Of a stretch of DNA of 64,000 bases, positions 38,601 through 50,048 are shown one piece after another (positions within the stretch are counted from its first letter, which is position 1; each line of letters starts with the position of its first letter). The position numbers and the translations under genes are program-made. The notes below the pieces were generated by a model. The model was not told the origin of the DNA. It worked only from the letters and a program-made list of their open reading frames with translations, and did not search any database. Origin of the DNA: Pachyseris speciosa (taxonomy: Eukaryota > Cnidaria > Anthozoa > Scleractinia > Pachyseridae); contig JAEMWC010001399.1 of assembly GCA_016490735.1 (NCBI GenBank), positions 102,501 through 166,500 of the forward strand, given 5' to 3'.

Positions 38601-38819
38601 TCATGCGGTTATTCACTGGCACTGTTTGTAGCTGTTTGCTCAACATTTGTTGTGTTTGTGGAACTGAAGATTTTCAACCTGCTATTGTTGACATTTGCCT
38701 TGCTTCCTTATAGGCATTGTCACTTTGGTGTTTCTTTGTTTTGGGTTGCATTAAAATATTACCAGTTGTATTTGATTGTTTGCCTTCTATTGGCACCGCT
38801 GTTTTTTGCGTTGAACTCT

Positions 38820-38945
38820 ACCTGTTGTTTCCTCATATATTTCGAACGGAGTTTGTGTAATATAATCACAATTATACCAAGGCCGCGAAGCGGCCTGCCA
38901 GTATAATTTAAATTATATTAACAAACGAAGTGAGAAATATATGAG
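38820..38945. repeat. DIRS internal complementary region
   Basis: The left half ('CTCATATATTTCGAACGGAG' plus 'TTTGTGTAATATAAT') is complementary to the DIRS 5' extremity. The right half ('ACCAAGGCCGCGAAGCGGCC' and on to 'AACGAAGTGAGAAATATATG') is complementary to its 3' extremity. The short palindrome GGCCGCGAAGCGGCC lies inside. Confidence 0.92.
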
Positions 38946-39062
38946 GACCCACCCACCCGTCCCTGTCAGCAGTGTCACCACATTTAGCTATGTGCAGGTG
39001 CCATGCCCTACTACGGTGCCAATATAAGAACGATGGTGTTAGCCGTCCACAGCGTTGAAAGA

Positions 39063-39307
39063 ATGGAGTGTCACGTGTCAGCGGCGCGATGTAGGGCCGC
39101 AGGGAGTTGTGGTACTACGTCATGCCTGGCTTTTTTCCTACCCTGGGGGTATAGTCTATTTTTCTCTTTAGATGCGTTAAAGAGTGGTTCGTAGCACAAT
39201 AAGTGGGATTCTACCTGTTGTTTTCTCATATATTTCTCACTTCGTTTGTTAATATAATTTAAATTATACTGGCAGGCCGCTTCGCGGCCTTGGTATAATT
39301 GTGATTA
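39063..39307 (-). repeat. DIRS right inverted terminal repeat and 3' extension
   Basis: 39063-39236 is the inverted copy of the left repeat. 39237-39307 is a right-end-specific extension matched only in the internal complementary region. Confidence 0.92.
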
Positions 39308-41023
39308 TTTAAAACTGTTACAGCTAGTGTACATTTAGTTCTAATATACCAAAAACCTGGCACATGCAGATGCCAAAAAAGCAAGTAGGTAGCTGGAAAT
39401 GAATTTACATTATGTGTCAGATTGAAAAGAAAAAAAAAATGCAAATTCCTTATAAAATCCAGTATAAAACACTTCACAGCTATTGCAATTAACTACAATG
39501 TCATGGACCAATATTTCTTGATGCATTGAATGCATAACTAACTTTCCTGATCCTAGGGTTGTCACTTATGGCCTATCTGAAAACTCAAGTTATGGGTTAT
39601 TCCTACTACAAAATTATATCATACAACGTCTTCTTGATGAGTCAAGCCACAAAAGCTCAGTCCCTTTCATCACTATTAGGGAGATGGCAAAGTTCCTGAA
39701 GAAACATCTACACAGACACATTTCTCTTGTATGGTATTGATTGCCATGCAGGTTTCACTCGAACAAATGTGCTTTAAAACATGATTAATACATACAAGGC
39801 TGTTCAGGGTGCTTATCCTGAATCTCGATAATTGCCAGTAGCTGGCACATTTTCACTGCACTGCCGATTCTCTCCTGCACATCTCTCCTTGCAACCTTCA
39901 GCAACTTTAACATATGTCCCAATGAAGCCATACATCAGTGTGACATTATTTGGAGCCGTAACACGCTTGCATTTTGCACATAATGCGCTGTACTCCATTA
40001 CTACTGACATCGAAAAAACATCCACAGTTTTTCCCAGTTTCCTTTCTTGCTAAGTATAGAGAAACATTATCGGACGAACCCGAAGAAAGCGGCCATGTTT
40101 TGTGTGTGTTTCTGTGCACCGCAATATGGCAATCCAGCGGATTTTACACAGCAACAGCCAATGATAGCGTGTTGATTTTCACGTGACTATCCTCGTGCTT
40201 TTACCGAACAAAGAACTTCTATTCATTCTCTGTTGGCGCCCATCTTTGAATTGATATTTTCGGTTGGTCGATAATGCGAACGATTTTATTTTTTCTTTCA
40301 CGAAGATGTTTCTTCTAGTGGTTCAGTGGAAGTATGAATTGGACAGCATTAGCGTAGTAAACGAAATGGCAACTAAATGAAGGCATCACCACGGATTTAT
40401 CAGCTGGTACGATTAGAAGAAGGCAAGCCATTTTTGGTGGTAAGTGCAAACTCTATCATTGAAAACAGGATAAATTCTTAAATTATAAGAGGCCGTGACT
40501 TGTAAATTACACGGTAGAAACTGAATGCACGGTCATGAAGCCTTTGAATCGGTACAGATATGTTACTCAGTATCCGACCGGTCGTTCATTCTCGAATTTC
40601 GTGTAACACGAAATTACTCAGACTTCGAAGCCCTTGTTTTATCGCATCGTGAACAAATCTCCAAATTTATGGCCGTAAATATGTTCTCTCTTTATTCTTC
40701 ATTTTCCTTGTATTATTTTGGGAAGTCAAAAGAGTCAGTGTGGCAGTAGTCGGTAGCGGTAACTTCGCAGCGTTGTTTTATGTCAAAAGTGAGGTTCAAG
40801 GAGGATTTACAGAGATTCGTTCAAGGGTGATAATGGACCTTTAAGCGATATGGTTATTAATTTTCCTCAACCGAAGAATTCCGAAAGGAAGCCCAACATT
40901 TAAGTTTTTAAATTGAAAGTTCGGTGGGCTTTTAACTATTGATAAACACTTGCAGAAGGCGCCTTTCTGAGTAAAATTTTCATGGCTAATAACAGGTAGT
41001 GCCAGCTTTCGTGACCTTTGTGT
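39308..41023. other. Interior of the large DNA element, no recognised gene
   Basis: A 70-residue minus-strand frame (39813-40025) is Cys-containing ('ALCAKCKRVTAPNNVTLMYG') but matches nothing I know. A short plus-strand frame at 40378-40440 ends at a plausible splice donor ('TTGGTGGTAAGT'). Possibly exons of a lost transposase. Confidence 0.3.
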
Positions 41024-42118
41024 CATAAACCACAGGGAGCCCAGACAATCTGTTTGTGTGACCCTTTATTATTTTATAGTAAATGTATGGGATTTACCGT
41101 ATGTTTCATGCTCTAGCGACGAATCGCTAAATATTTGTATTGAACAACGATAAATAAAAGTTAAATTGCCTTACCTGTGGTGTACTGTCGTCCTTTTGCC
41201 TCAACAATGATATTTTAGGCGATTTTGTCGGGTTTTGTCTTCGCCACCGACTGTGCCTCATAAGAAATGAAAAGGGTGGAAAGACCTTTGAACGGCTCCA
41301 CCTCCGAGCCAGCGCCGAGGCGATTTTTTCCCAGAAAATAGCATCGCTCAGCTTCCAAACCACGCAACATAAAGGCCAACCATTCACGCTTCTTCTCGTG
41401 CCTCTCGATCGAAAATCCGCCCAAGCGGTCCCGAACTAGCCCTCGAATAAATTCAAAATCAAGCAATCGAAATGCGTAGCAAGATCTTCATGTGCCAGCT
41501 AGAAACCCTACTGCTGATTGTCTGTTTCTGATTGGACACCGTTTATCAATAACCGATTCAAAATACGTACGGTTGTGGGGAAGTTTAATAAGTTATTATT
41601 TAACGGCGTCCAATCAGGAAAGAGGCAATCAGCACGACGGTTTCCAGCTGGCACATGAAGATCTTGCTACGCATTTCGATCGCTTGATTTTGAATTTATT
41701 CGAGGGCTAGTTCGGGACCGCTTGGGCGGATTTTCGATCGAGAGGCACGAGAAGAAGCGTGAATGTTTCGGCCTTTATGTTGCGTGGTTTGGAAGCTGAG
41801 CGATGCGATTTTCTGGGCAAAATCGCCTCGGCGCTGGCTCGGTGCTGGAGCCGTTCAAAGGTCTTTCCACCCTTTTCGTTTCTTATGAGGCACAGTCGGT
41901 GGCGAAGACAAAACCCGACAAAATCGCCTAAAATATCATTGTTGAGGCAAAAGGACGACAGTACACCACAGGTAAGGCAATTTAACTTTTATTTATCGTT
42001 GTTCAATACATATATTTAGCGATTCGTCGCTAGAGCATGAAACATACGGTAAATCCCATACATTTACTATAAAATAATAAAGGGTCACACAAACAGATTG
42101 TCTGGGTGCCCTGTGTCA
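41024..42118. repeat. ~1.1-kb palindrome (about 490-bp arms)
   Basis: Arms of about 41024-41515 and 41640-42118 are inverted copies with high identity by eye and a spacer of about 120 bases. Each arm contains an exon-like open stretch ('LRGLEAERC', 'SLLRQKDDSTPQ') ending at a good splice donor (CACAG|GTAAGG), facing outward from the centre: minus strand near 41177 and plus strand near 41971. Confidence 0.88.
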
Positions 42119-42923
42119 TAAACAGAGGTGCGCGTCACGTAATATGACCTTTGCGAAATAGCAAAATTACAAGGGTTTGTATGGGGAAAAAGTGTCGAAT
42201 TTGAAGGCAAAATTAGGAATTGTTTTTCATTTATTTTTATTTTTATTTTTTTTTTAAGTTTTTCTCGCCTGAACTAGCTCCTTTGTAGTTTCGTTTGTGT
42301 CCTACACTGTATCTGGTTTCTGGGTTGATTTGAAGCGATTTTGTTGGTCTGTTTCAATGGCTTCTCTCTCTTTAAAACCCAATTATATACCTTCCCAAAC
42401 TTTTTCTTGCCCAAGGATGTTTTCCTTGAATCACTGAAAATGTTAGGTTTAATTATCTTGTTATTTTTGTGGTCGGATACTAGGCAACAAAGGGGTTGAT
42501 CAGTTGCAAACTGAATGACAGGGCCCATTTAATTAACATAACCTGATATTGTGTACGTAAAACTTGGAGCAAACATTTCATTGCATGATTTGAAAAAAAC
42601 TGACTTGACCAATGGCAAAATGAGCACAGGAAGTAGCATTCAGTCGTTTCCAATTGGGCTATTGCATTCTGACATTTGACGTTGCATTGTCTTTGCTAAA
42701 TCTGCCTTTTAATTAATTAGCCCATCTATATTAATATTATGATAAGGCCCAGGTAACTGTAATTATCTACTAGCAATTGGCTAATGTACCATGTACAGAT
42801 CCTACATGTAAGCAGCATTATATTCTTTAAATTACAAAAATCAAGGCACACTGCATGCTTCATGTATATTATAAAATGTTTTATCACTGAAAAATATTAA
42901 GTTGATCATTTTCCTCCTTTCAG

Positions 42924-42997
42924 AGCAAAGGAAAAAAAGGCAACAGAAAGAGAAAGCAAAGTTAAAGGAAATAGCACAGACTGTAGCTGAGTCCTGA
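42924..42997 (+). other. Possible terminal exon in the large DNA element
   Basis: A pyrimidine-rich acceptor (TTTTCCTCCTTTCAG) is followed by an open stretch rich in Lys/Gln ending 'AKLKEIAQTVAES' and a stop. Splicing from the plus-strand donor near 41971 would keep the frame. The upstream frame has a stop one codon before the last shared block, so coding potential is doubtful. Confidence 0.3.
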
Positions 42998-43194
42998 TTA
43001 AAAATATAATTATTTTTCTATCTGAGTTATCATTATAAACATCCATGTTTGATGTGTCGAGCTTTAAATATGTGATTCGCTGAGCTTGTAATTTTTTAAC
43101 GTCATATTTTGGAAGACAAAATAAAACCTTTCATATGGCATGACAAATGCAATTTTTTTCTCCTACTTGCTGTGGCGCTTCAAAGTGCCATGAT

Positions 43195-43640
43195 GTCTTC
43201 TTAGTTATCAGACGTCTAGTTAATTTCTATCCAATCACTACTAATTAGCTATGAGACATCTAGTTAATTATTGCTATCCAAACACTACTTGCTAGCTATC
43301 AGACATCTGGTTAATTGCTATCCAATCGCTAGATTTTAGCTGCCAGAGTTCTAGTTAATTGCTATCCAAACACTACTTTTTAGCTATCAGACATCTAGTT
43401 AAATGCTATCCAAACACTACTTTATAGCTGTCAGACATCTAGTTAATTGCTATCCAATCACTACTTTTTAGCTATCAGAGTTCTAGTTAATTGCTATCCA
43501 AACACTACTTTTTAGTTACCAGGCATCTATTTCATAGCTATCCAATCACTATCTTTTAACTAATTTATGCCTAGTTGATTGCTATCTATGTACTATTTCT
43601 CGTGTCAATAGATCTAGTTTATGCCTATCTAAAAACTAGT
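43195..43640 (-). repeat. Right subterminal tandem repeats (~58-bp unit)
   Basis: About seven units with 'AGCTATCAGACATCTAGTTA' and 'TTGCTATCCAAACACTACTT'. They share the CTATC/CTAGTT vocabulary with the left subterminal block but have a different unit length. Confidence 0.85.
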
Positions 43641-43984
43641 TTTTAACTATGTCAACGATCTCATCTGTAATTAAGATCTATCTGAAAACTAACTTTTTAT
43701 CTAGTTTTACTCTATCTTATTTGTATCTAAAAACTAACTTTTCCATCAACATGGACGATCTAATTTTTCGGATAGTATTAAGATAGCCTATCTTCATGGT
43801 TCCAAATAACTAGAAATTAGTTAAGAATAAGATAGGATTAAGGTAGTAATAAGTTAATAGTGGCTAAACATGGCTTGAAGATAGGAATAAACTAGATAAG
43901 AGATAGCTTGTAGATAGTTGCGTTAACTAGCCATAAGATAGTAAAAAGATAGTGCCTCATTTTGTGAGGGTGATTATAATATTT

Positions 43985-44538
43985 TCCTCGTTTGTCGCTC
44001 GATCTTCGAGAGTTCAGTTATTCATATCATAACAACAAAAGCAGCTCGACCGATTTGAGACTCTTCTAAAACTCTGAAAACCATAACTGATAAGCCTCTG
44101 TGAGACTCCGTTCCTAAATCGCTTACAATCGAAACTGTTAAAAGAGTTTGACCTACAAAGTGAGATTGACAAGATGGCAAAAGCTGCAAAAGCTCGCTTG
44201 TCTCGCAGCCGAAAGGTTCTTTCGTGCATAGCTTCACAAATATGCTGCAAATATCATTCCCGAACAGGCTAATCCTATGAAAGCAAAACTCAAGGCAAAT
44301 TTAATCACCTCAAGAGTTCAGAAGTGTAATGTTTATACGAAAGCAAGCCCGGTGGAGAGTAGTTGTGACCGAGATCGGCAGCTACATAGCTTGCGTTTGG
44401 CTGTTGAATAATTAACTCCTTCAGTTGAATTAATTTTTTTGCGCCATTCTGCATACATTACTTTCCGCATAATTATGCCATTCCGCAAAGTCATGCCACA
44501 TGCCATTCCGCAAACTCATTCCTCCTTTTACCCTCACC
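43985..44538 (-). repeat. Right inverted repeat of the outer nested element
   Basis: Reverse complement of 31729-32330 with small indels. Ends 'TTTTACCCTCACC' before an A-run. Confidence 0.85.
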
Positions 44539-44548
44539 AAAAAAAAAA

Positions 44549-45120
44549 GCCTTAAATTAAAATGCATACTTATTACAGTTTTCATTTTTACTCGTGAATA
44601 CGCTTGCGCAATGAACGGGTGTCGTGGGCAAGCGGGAGGAAGAAATTTGATAAATCAAGATCGATGGGCTGTAAACTTTTTATGTTAATCCCGCCGACCA
44701 GTGCATTCCGCACGGGCGACTGACTGAACTGATCTTTCGAGTGGAACAAGTTCTCCAAAACTAAACACTATTTGCTGTGGGGGAGTGGTATACAATTTGA
44801 TCCACTGATAGTTTTTTACAGCTTTGAATGGAAGCATTGTCAAAAGTCAAGTTAGTGCGTTTCACGGTCGCAAGAAAATTTTACGGTGTGACACCACAAA
44901 TACACGCTCTACAGATCTTTAGTGAGGTTTGTCGCCTATGTAGCGATTTTTTCGTGTTTCGGCTCAATGTACCGATTATGTTTAAGCGGGAACAACGGAA
45001 ATCTATGATATTATTATGCAGCCTTTCTTGTGGCGTGTGGGAAAGCGAGATTCGTGAATAATTAGTCGCAATAGTTGGATGGTTCAGGAATGATGCTTAA
45101 TTCGTATTCAGTTTATATGT
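44549..45120. other. No recognisable gene
   Basis: AT-rich spacer. A 77-residue plus-strand frame (44828-45061) has no recognisable domain. Confidence 0.35.
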
Positions 45121-45426
45121 TTGTCTTTTTTGACAATTAACCTCGACTTCCCTCCCTTCTGCAACAAGCGAAAACTTGCTTTTATCGACTATCATTTCTG
45201 TAGAACTAATATTAAACAGTTTACGATCCTCCATCTAGGTCCTCAGGTTTGGAATTCCCTACCGAGTGATTTGACCCTGTCCCCCAGATACTCGAGTTTC
45301 AAGCAATGTTTAATAAATGAGCAGGAGTGTTCATCAAGTTTAAAACACTTTATTGACTTTATTGACTTTATTTATTTCTACATAAAAAAAGGCCTTTGTA
45401 CCGCAGCCGAGTGTTTTAGGACTTGA
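45121..45426 (+). mobile_element. LINE reverse transcriptase C-terminal fragment
   Basis: 'YHFCRTNIKQFTILHLGPQV' with 'WNSLPSDLTLSP' is the C-terminal signature of CR1/L2-type reverse transcriptases, very like the fragment at 9687-10064. A short TTGACTTTA tandem follows. Heavily 5'-truncated. Confidence 0.75.
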
Positions 45427-46060
45427 TAAAACGCGAATTGGGAATTTATTGAACGGCTTAAGAGCTCCTGCATGTAAAGATGAAGAATCTGGCGACAGAA
45501 GCGAAATTTCATAATTCACTTTATTTTACCTAAAAGACCCCCTTGTCGAACTGTTTTGAAATATCGCATTTAAAAGTTCTACCGCTTTTTTGTTTTTGCG
45601 AAAAATCAAAAAGTTCAAAATACGACTAGACGGTCGCTCGACCCCCATAAAAACACTGGAAAATCGTGCAACTTGAATACGTTCATGCGCAACAACGAGG
45701 ACCATTCCCAGTTTGTCGTTTTGGGACTTAGTAAATAATCGTTTAATCCTCCCTAAAAGATAAAATACTTGTAATGTTGTGTGGTCTGAGTCTCCAAATT
45801 CACTCGTCGAAAATAATAACAGTGTGGTCTCCTAAGTCGGGGTGATATTAGGCTCAACTTCAGAGGCTTATAAAAGTACCTCGTACATATATTTTTGAAC
45901 GATAGTATAAGCCAAGTTTAAGTTTTATCCTTTTACTTCATTGCCTCAAAGTGTCTTTTATGGCCCGCTAAAAGCGACGCGTGCAGAGTATAAAATATCC
46001 AAGCTATTTTGAACAAAAAATTATGAGGCCAGGCCGCTGAACGGCTGTTACGAAAGAAAG

Positions 46061-47200
46061 CATCTATTAAAATGTATAAAGGTTTTCTTTTCGCCCAGCC
46101 AAATTTCTGTGATAATCAGTTTAAAATTACTTCGTGTCTTCTCTATACTATTTGATTAGTCTACAAAAATTCACCACATCAGATTTTATCTAACAGATCA
46201 GTTTGAGCCGTCGAACTCCTAACAAGGTAAGAGGAAAACGACAACAGTACAAGTCGCCGGGCGACTACATATTCATTTAAATCCAAGTAAAAATTAACAC
46301 TCACAAAGAAGCTTATTAAATAAAATGCCACAGACTTGTTGCTGCAAAGAAACTGCTTTCGTTATCTATGTTTATTTTTCTTATGGAAACTACATCTCAC
46401 CTCAAGAGCTATCACTAGTACTGAGTGCTGGTTTGCAAGTGACGTCACGACAGCCATGTTAGGGGTCAAGAACAATGGCCTTTCTCTCTGCTGGGAACTA
46501 AATAGTATTTTTATGTAAATTCCTCGAAAAAGTTTCTATTATTTTGACCCCAACATGGCCGCCCTGTCACGTGGTTGTTGTCCCTCAGTTGTCCCTCAGA
46601 GTTAAAAATGCACGTCTATATACAGTTTGCACTAAGAATGGAGCATTGCTTTCCACGTTTTCGTCGCTTTAATACAGGCTGGCCTGTTGACCTTTCTGGG
46701 CTGACAAAAGGTTAAATGCTAATCTTTTGTAACAACTTTGTCCTACTTTGGACTGACCGTTTTACAAAAACGTTCCGTCAATTCGGAAAGCAGTCTGAAA
46801 GCACTAAAAATTGTCTCACCTCAAAACATGAGCATCATCAGCCTCAGAAGTTTAGTATGACTGAAAAGAAACTCTTTTAGCAGATTAAACTACTTGAAAT
46901 ACGTTAGTCCTGGTAGTCGTTAGCGAAACGAATTTGCAACGAGCGGCCAAAAACTGCATTGAATAGCGTTACGGAAATGAACTGTCACGTTGCCAAGTAA
47001 ACTTCCTTTATGAGGGTTTGCAATTGATAGAAAAACTTGTGACCTTCAATGAAGGTGTCACGAATCGGAACCTTCCTTCGAGTTGAAAAGGGGAGGGAAG
47101 GGGAAATCAAGCACAGTCACTTGTCAGATAGACCACAAGTTGAAACCATTTCCTCTAGTAGACTGAGGTAGGATGCCTTAATTCTAACTCTCTTAGCAAG
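46061..47200. other. No recognisable gene
   Basis: AT-rich, only short frames (46336-46518). Probably untranslated or degraded sequence of the surrounding element. Confidence 0.4.
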
Positions 47201-47256
47201 AGTTCCTTATTCAAACCTCTCACAAACTAACTGAAGTAGACCGAGTTTCAAGTTCT

Positions 47257-47702
47257 TCAGTGTGCATTTCCTCGCCATGGCGCAGATGTTGTACTGGTAC
47301 TTGAACAATGGGATGTTCCAGTTGAAGGTTTGAGAGGATCTCTTGGCGAGCAGTGGTGAGAGGCACGAATGTCGTCATCCATAGTACTGTTGTCTCGTGA
47401 TTTCGCTGCAAGACGTGAAAAGAACGAAGAAACTTGCTGCACCGTCAAGTATTGTGAGAGAGCAACTGTCTCGCCATCCAATTTCGGCCAGTTGTTTGAC
47501 CTATGTTGAACTTTGCCTCGAGGCACGCCTTTTCCGTTTCATTGAAGCGGTATGATTTCTTAGCTTCTTTTAAGGCCCACCCCTCTTTGACGTCAGGAAC
47601 AGTGTTTGCGGATTCCAGTGGTTCTCGAGATTGAAGTGTCGGCATCTTCCCCACACCTTCTTCTAAATGTGACGCATATTGAGTTTTCTTAAGGTCTAAC
47701 AC
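47257..47702 (-). pseudogene. Unknown cnidarian multicopy protein family, C-terminal part
   Basis: One frame has 'DVKEGWALKEAKKSYRFNET' with 'EKACLEAKFNIGQTTGRNW'. The overlapping shifted frame has 'LSQYLTVQQVSSFFSRLAAK'. This 'GWALK...FxIGQ-TG...QxSSFFSRLAxK' arrangement recurs in uncharacterised proteins of corals as I know them, but no function is established. It is the 3' end of the gene whose middle lies at 48760-49500. A LINE separates the two. Confidence 0.5.
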
Positions 47703-47939
47703 GATTGTCGTTCAAGGGACTTGGAACACCTTTCAAATGAAAGGTGCCGCTCAAGCTAAGAAAATCGCTGAAAGACGCGAACACGTCCTTCCTGGGGGCA
47801 GGAAAAGGCTTTCATTAAATTTACGTTAGCGTCACCAATGTCTTCGGCTTCCTGTGAAACGGGTTTTTCGCGTTGAAATTTAGCAGTCAAAGGCTTGAAT
47901 CCACCGGTAGAAAAGGGAACAGTTAGCCATATTTAACCA

Positions 47940-48765
47940 GGATTTGTTAAAAGATATAAATAAAACCATACAAATTTTATAAATTGTGTTGGCAGTATAT
48001 ATTCAGTACCCGCATAACGCGCCAACACCCAAACCAGACATACTCCAGGTCTGTGGAAGACTCCACAGCAGCAATTTATTTATTGGCATTGTCCAGGCGT
48101 TGAAGTTGCGAAGAATGGACTAAAAAATAAGATACGATTCAACGAAAAACCCTCAAGGAGACTGAGGCGACCGTTGTTTGACTAAGTATATTTTTTTAAG
48201 TTTACACGTCACCTTAAGGTCACAAAAAGAAGTACCACGTACATAGACCTCCACGAAAATATTGCCAACAAAGGCAATTAGAACAAGCAATTTCCAATTT
48301 CCTTTCCACTACCGATGCCATACGCTCTTCAGGCCACAAGCTTTCAGTTGATAAATCTGAAATTGTTTAATTTGCTTATGTCGGGAATTTTCTTTTGGTC
48401 AGCACTTACAATGTCCTCTATCCGCTCGTCTGAATCACTAGACACTTTTAAAAAACGCGTTAAAAAGGTTAATTTTACAAGCCTGCTGGATTATAATTGC
48501 AAAGACTGTTTTTTATGTAACAACTAACAACTGACCTTCAGATAATGCATGACTCATTACCTATTCAATATATACACATGTAAATATATTTCATAATTGA
48601 TTTTAATGCATGACGCACCGTTTATTCAATATATACATATGTACATATATTTCTATTTTATTAACTTGATAACTAATTTTTAGCTAGGTGTCCCCAGTTA
48701 GTATACATTGTATGCTAGCGATTTCGAAACATTAATAAAGTTCTTACTTACTTACTTACTTACTC
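47940..48765 (+). mobile_element. LINE 3' fragment with (ACTT)n tail
   Basis: The frame 48315-48527 has 'IRSSESLDTFKKRVKKVNF', a reverse transcriptase end. A 3' UTR of about 210 bases follows, ending 'TTAATAAAGTTCTTACTTAC' in an ACTT microsatellite. It interrupts the minus-strand gene exactly before 48760. Confidence 0.75.
48740..48765 (+). repeat. (CTTA)n microsatellite
   Basis: Five or so CTTA units forming the LINE tail. Confidence 0.85.
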
Positions 48766-49500
48766 TTCGAGGCGCTCAACTGCAGCTACCCGAACACCTG
48801 CGACTCCTTCATGCGAAAGCAGAGCACTTTTCATTTTTTGAGCGGTAGTCATATCACGGCCCTCGTTAACATACATATGGATATGAGACTTCGCTGTTGC
48901 CGCTATCCTATCAGCCGCCCCCTTTCCACCTTGCGGATCGCTGAAGTCCACGCATACCACTTTTATCCCTGTTGACGCTTCAATTGAATGACAGGCAAGA
49001 AGTGTTGCTGAGGAATGATAACATCCAGCGTTATCTTGGCGGAAAAAAGCCTTAACAATATCAGGGTGTTCCGTCGCTAACGAGTGAAGTACGTGCTGCA
49101 TGACTGTGATGCCTGCTAAGCTGTCTTGGCTGCAGGACTGTACAAAGTGAATGAAATTTTGTGACTGTAGCTCACTAAGGACTCGCCGATACACAAAAAA
49201 AATGTGCCATGAAATTCCTTTCTTGGCAAACCAATCTGTCTGCGACTCTCGGTACATGTGAGGAAGGAATTTCATGGCCCAGTCGTTAACAATGAACACA
49301 GTGTCGTGGTCCAGGTGGTCTAAAACGTCCAGCCTTGCTTTGTCATGTCGTACAGTCCTCAACCAAGTCTGAATAGAACGCTGCGCCCTGTGAAATAAAT
49401 AAAGCGCCTCTTCAAGATCGTCATCACTGGTATAGGATACCTCTGACAAGAGCTTCTGGATTTCTTTCATTGTTGATGCACTCATCACACCTCCCATCAT
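48760..49500 (-). CDS. Unknown cnidarian multicopy protein family, central part
   Basis: 246 residues, open. Motifs: 'VFIVNDWAMKFLPHMYRESQ', 'TDWFAKKGISWHI', 'HIVQSCSQDS'-like 'HFVQSCSQDSLAG', 'KAFFRQDNAGCYHSSATLLA', 'VDFSDPQGGKGAADRIAATA' and a C-terminal 'GVAGVRVAAVE'. The spaced Asp residues (NDWAMKF, RQDNAGCYH, DFSDPQGGKG) would fit an RNase H/DDE-like fold, but that is inference. Ends of this frame are artificial: the N-terminus should join the 58.5-60.6 kb exons and the C-terminus the 47.3-47.7 kb block. Confidence 0.6.
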   Translation of the reverse strand: MMGGVMSASTMKEIQKLLSEVSYTSDDDLEEALYLFHRAQRSIQTWLRTVRHDKARLDVLDHLDHDTVFIVNDWAMKFLPHMYRESQTDWFAKKGISWHIFFVYRRVLSELQSQNFIHFVQSCSQDSLAGITVMQHVLHSLATEHPDIVKAFFRQDNAGCYHSSATLLACHSIEASTGIKVVCVDFSDPQGGKGAADRIAATAKSHIHMYVNEGRDMTTAQKMKSALLSHEGVAGVRVAAVERLEE

Positions 49501-50044
49501 GACCGTGGCCGCACCTCTGTCTGAAGTCAGTTACCGTTTTGTCGCTTTAAAGGGACACTGTCATGGATTGACATGCGCAGCATTTCTCACTCAGAGAGAT
49601 TTTCCTGAACGCGTTGATATCCTCTCTTTCTTTAAAAGTCTACATTAAATAAGTCTTTATGAGGCTTATAGAATGTACAGTTATCTGAACGAATATTTGG
49701 AATCCAAGAAATGTAAAGGGAGCCAAAACTTATGCGGTGATTGTTTACTGACAGCTGAAAGAGAGTAAATTTATTTGCGAACGACGACCTTGAAGTCAAA
49801 TGACGTTAAAGAGAGAAAACATTATGCCGTGTTTTCAGTACTCACCGCTTGGTTAATTTGTGACCCAAGAAAACACAACCAGTGCAGTGCCACTCAACTA
49901 TAAATACAGATTTTTCTTCAAAATACTCCGCTAAATACAAATTTTAAAGCGACGATATCAAACGTTTATCAGCAAACGATGATGTGATGGTCTCTGACAC
50001 TCTAGCGACAACAAATGAAACATGAAGATGGAATCGCTGCATTA
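49501..50044. other. Spacer without recognised gene
   Basis: Probably an intron or damaged part of the split gene. No open frame of note. Confidence 0.4.
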
Positions 50045-50048
50045 TTAA

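Larger units (their letters stand above)
34295..39307 (+). mobile_element. DIRS-type tyrosine-recombinase retroelement, full architecture
   Basis: Has inverted terminal repeats of 174 bp, an internal complementary region near the 3' end, and DIRS-type reverse transcriptase/RNase H and tyrosine recombinase remnants. The extreme ends (34295-34318 and 39237-39307) are both complementary to the internal region, as expected for the circular-intermediate replication model. No target duplication is expected or seen. Coding regions are broken. Confidence 0.88.
33285..43970. mobile_element. Large DNA element with CCCTCACAAAA termini and subterminal repeats
   Basis: Left end CCCTCACAAAA (33285) and right end TTTTGTGAGGG (43970) are inverted. 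Both are followed inward by many CTATCT/CTAGTT-type motifs in opposite orientation. Flanking bases are TG on both sides, a possible 2-bp target duplication. A terminal repeat plus subterminal tandem motifs resembles EnSpm/CACTA-like design, but the ends do not match that superfamily and no transposase was recognised. It has been invaded by a DIRS element. Confidence 0.6.
31729..44538. mobile_element. Outer nested element with ~0.6-kb terminal inverted repeats
   Basis: Left end 'GGTGAGGGTAAAAG' at 31729 and right end 'CTTTTACCCTCACC' at 44538, each next to an A-run (31704-31727; 44539-44548), consistent with insertion into poly-A. The repeats continue for about 0.55-0.6 kb on each side with moderate divergence. 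The interior is taken up by other elements, so the original was probably a short fold-back or MITE-type transposon later invaded. Confidence 0.65.

Noticed and set aside
39813..40025. Possible Cys-containing host exon on the minus strand
   Set aside because: No known domain, no clear splice sites, and it lies in a transposon interior. Kept only as an unassigned remark.
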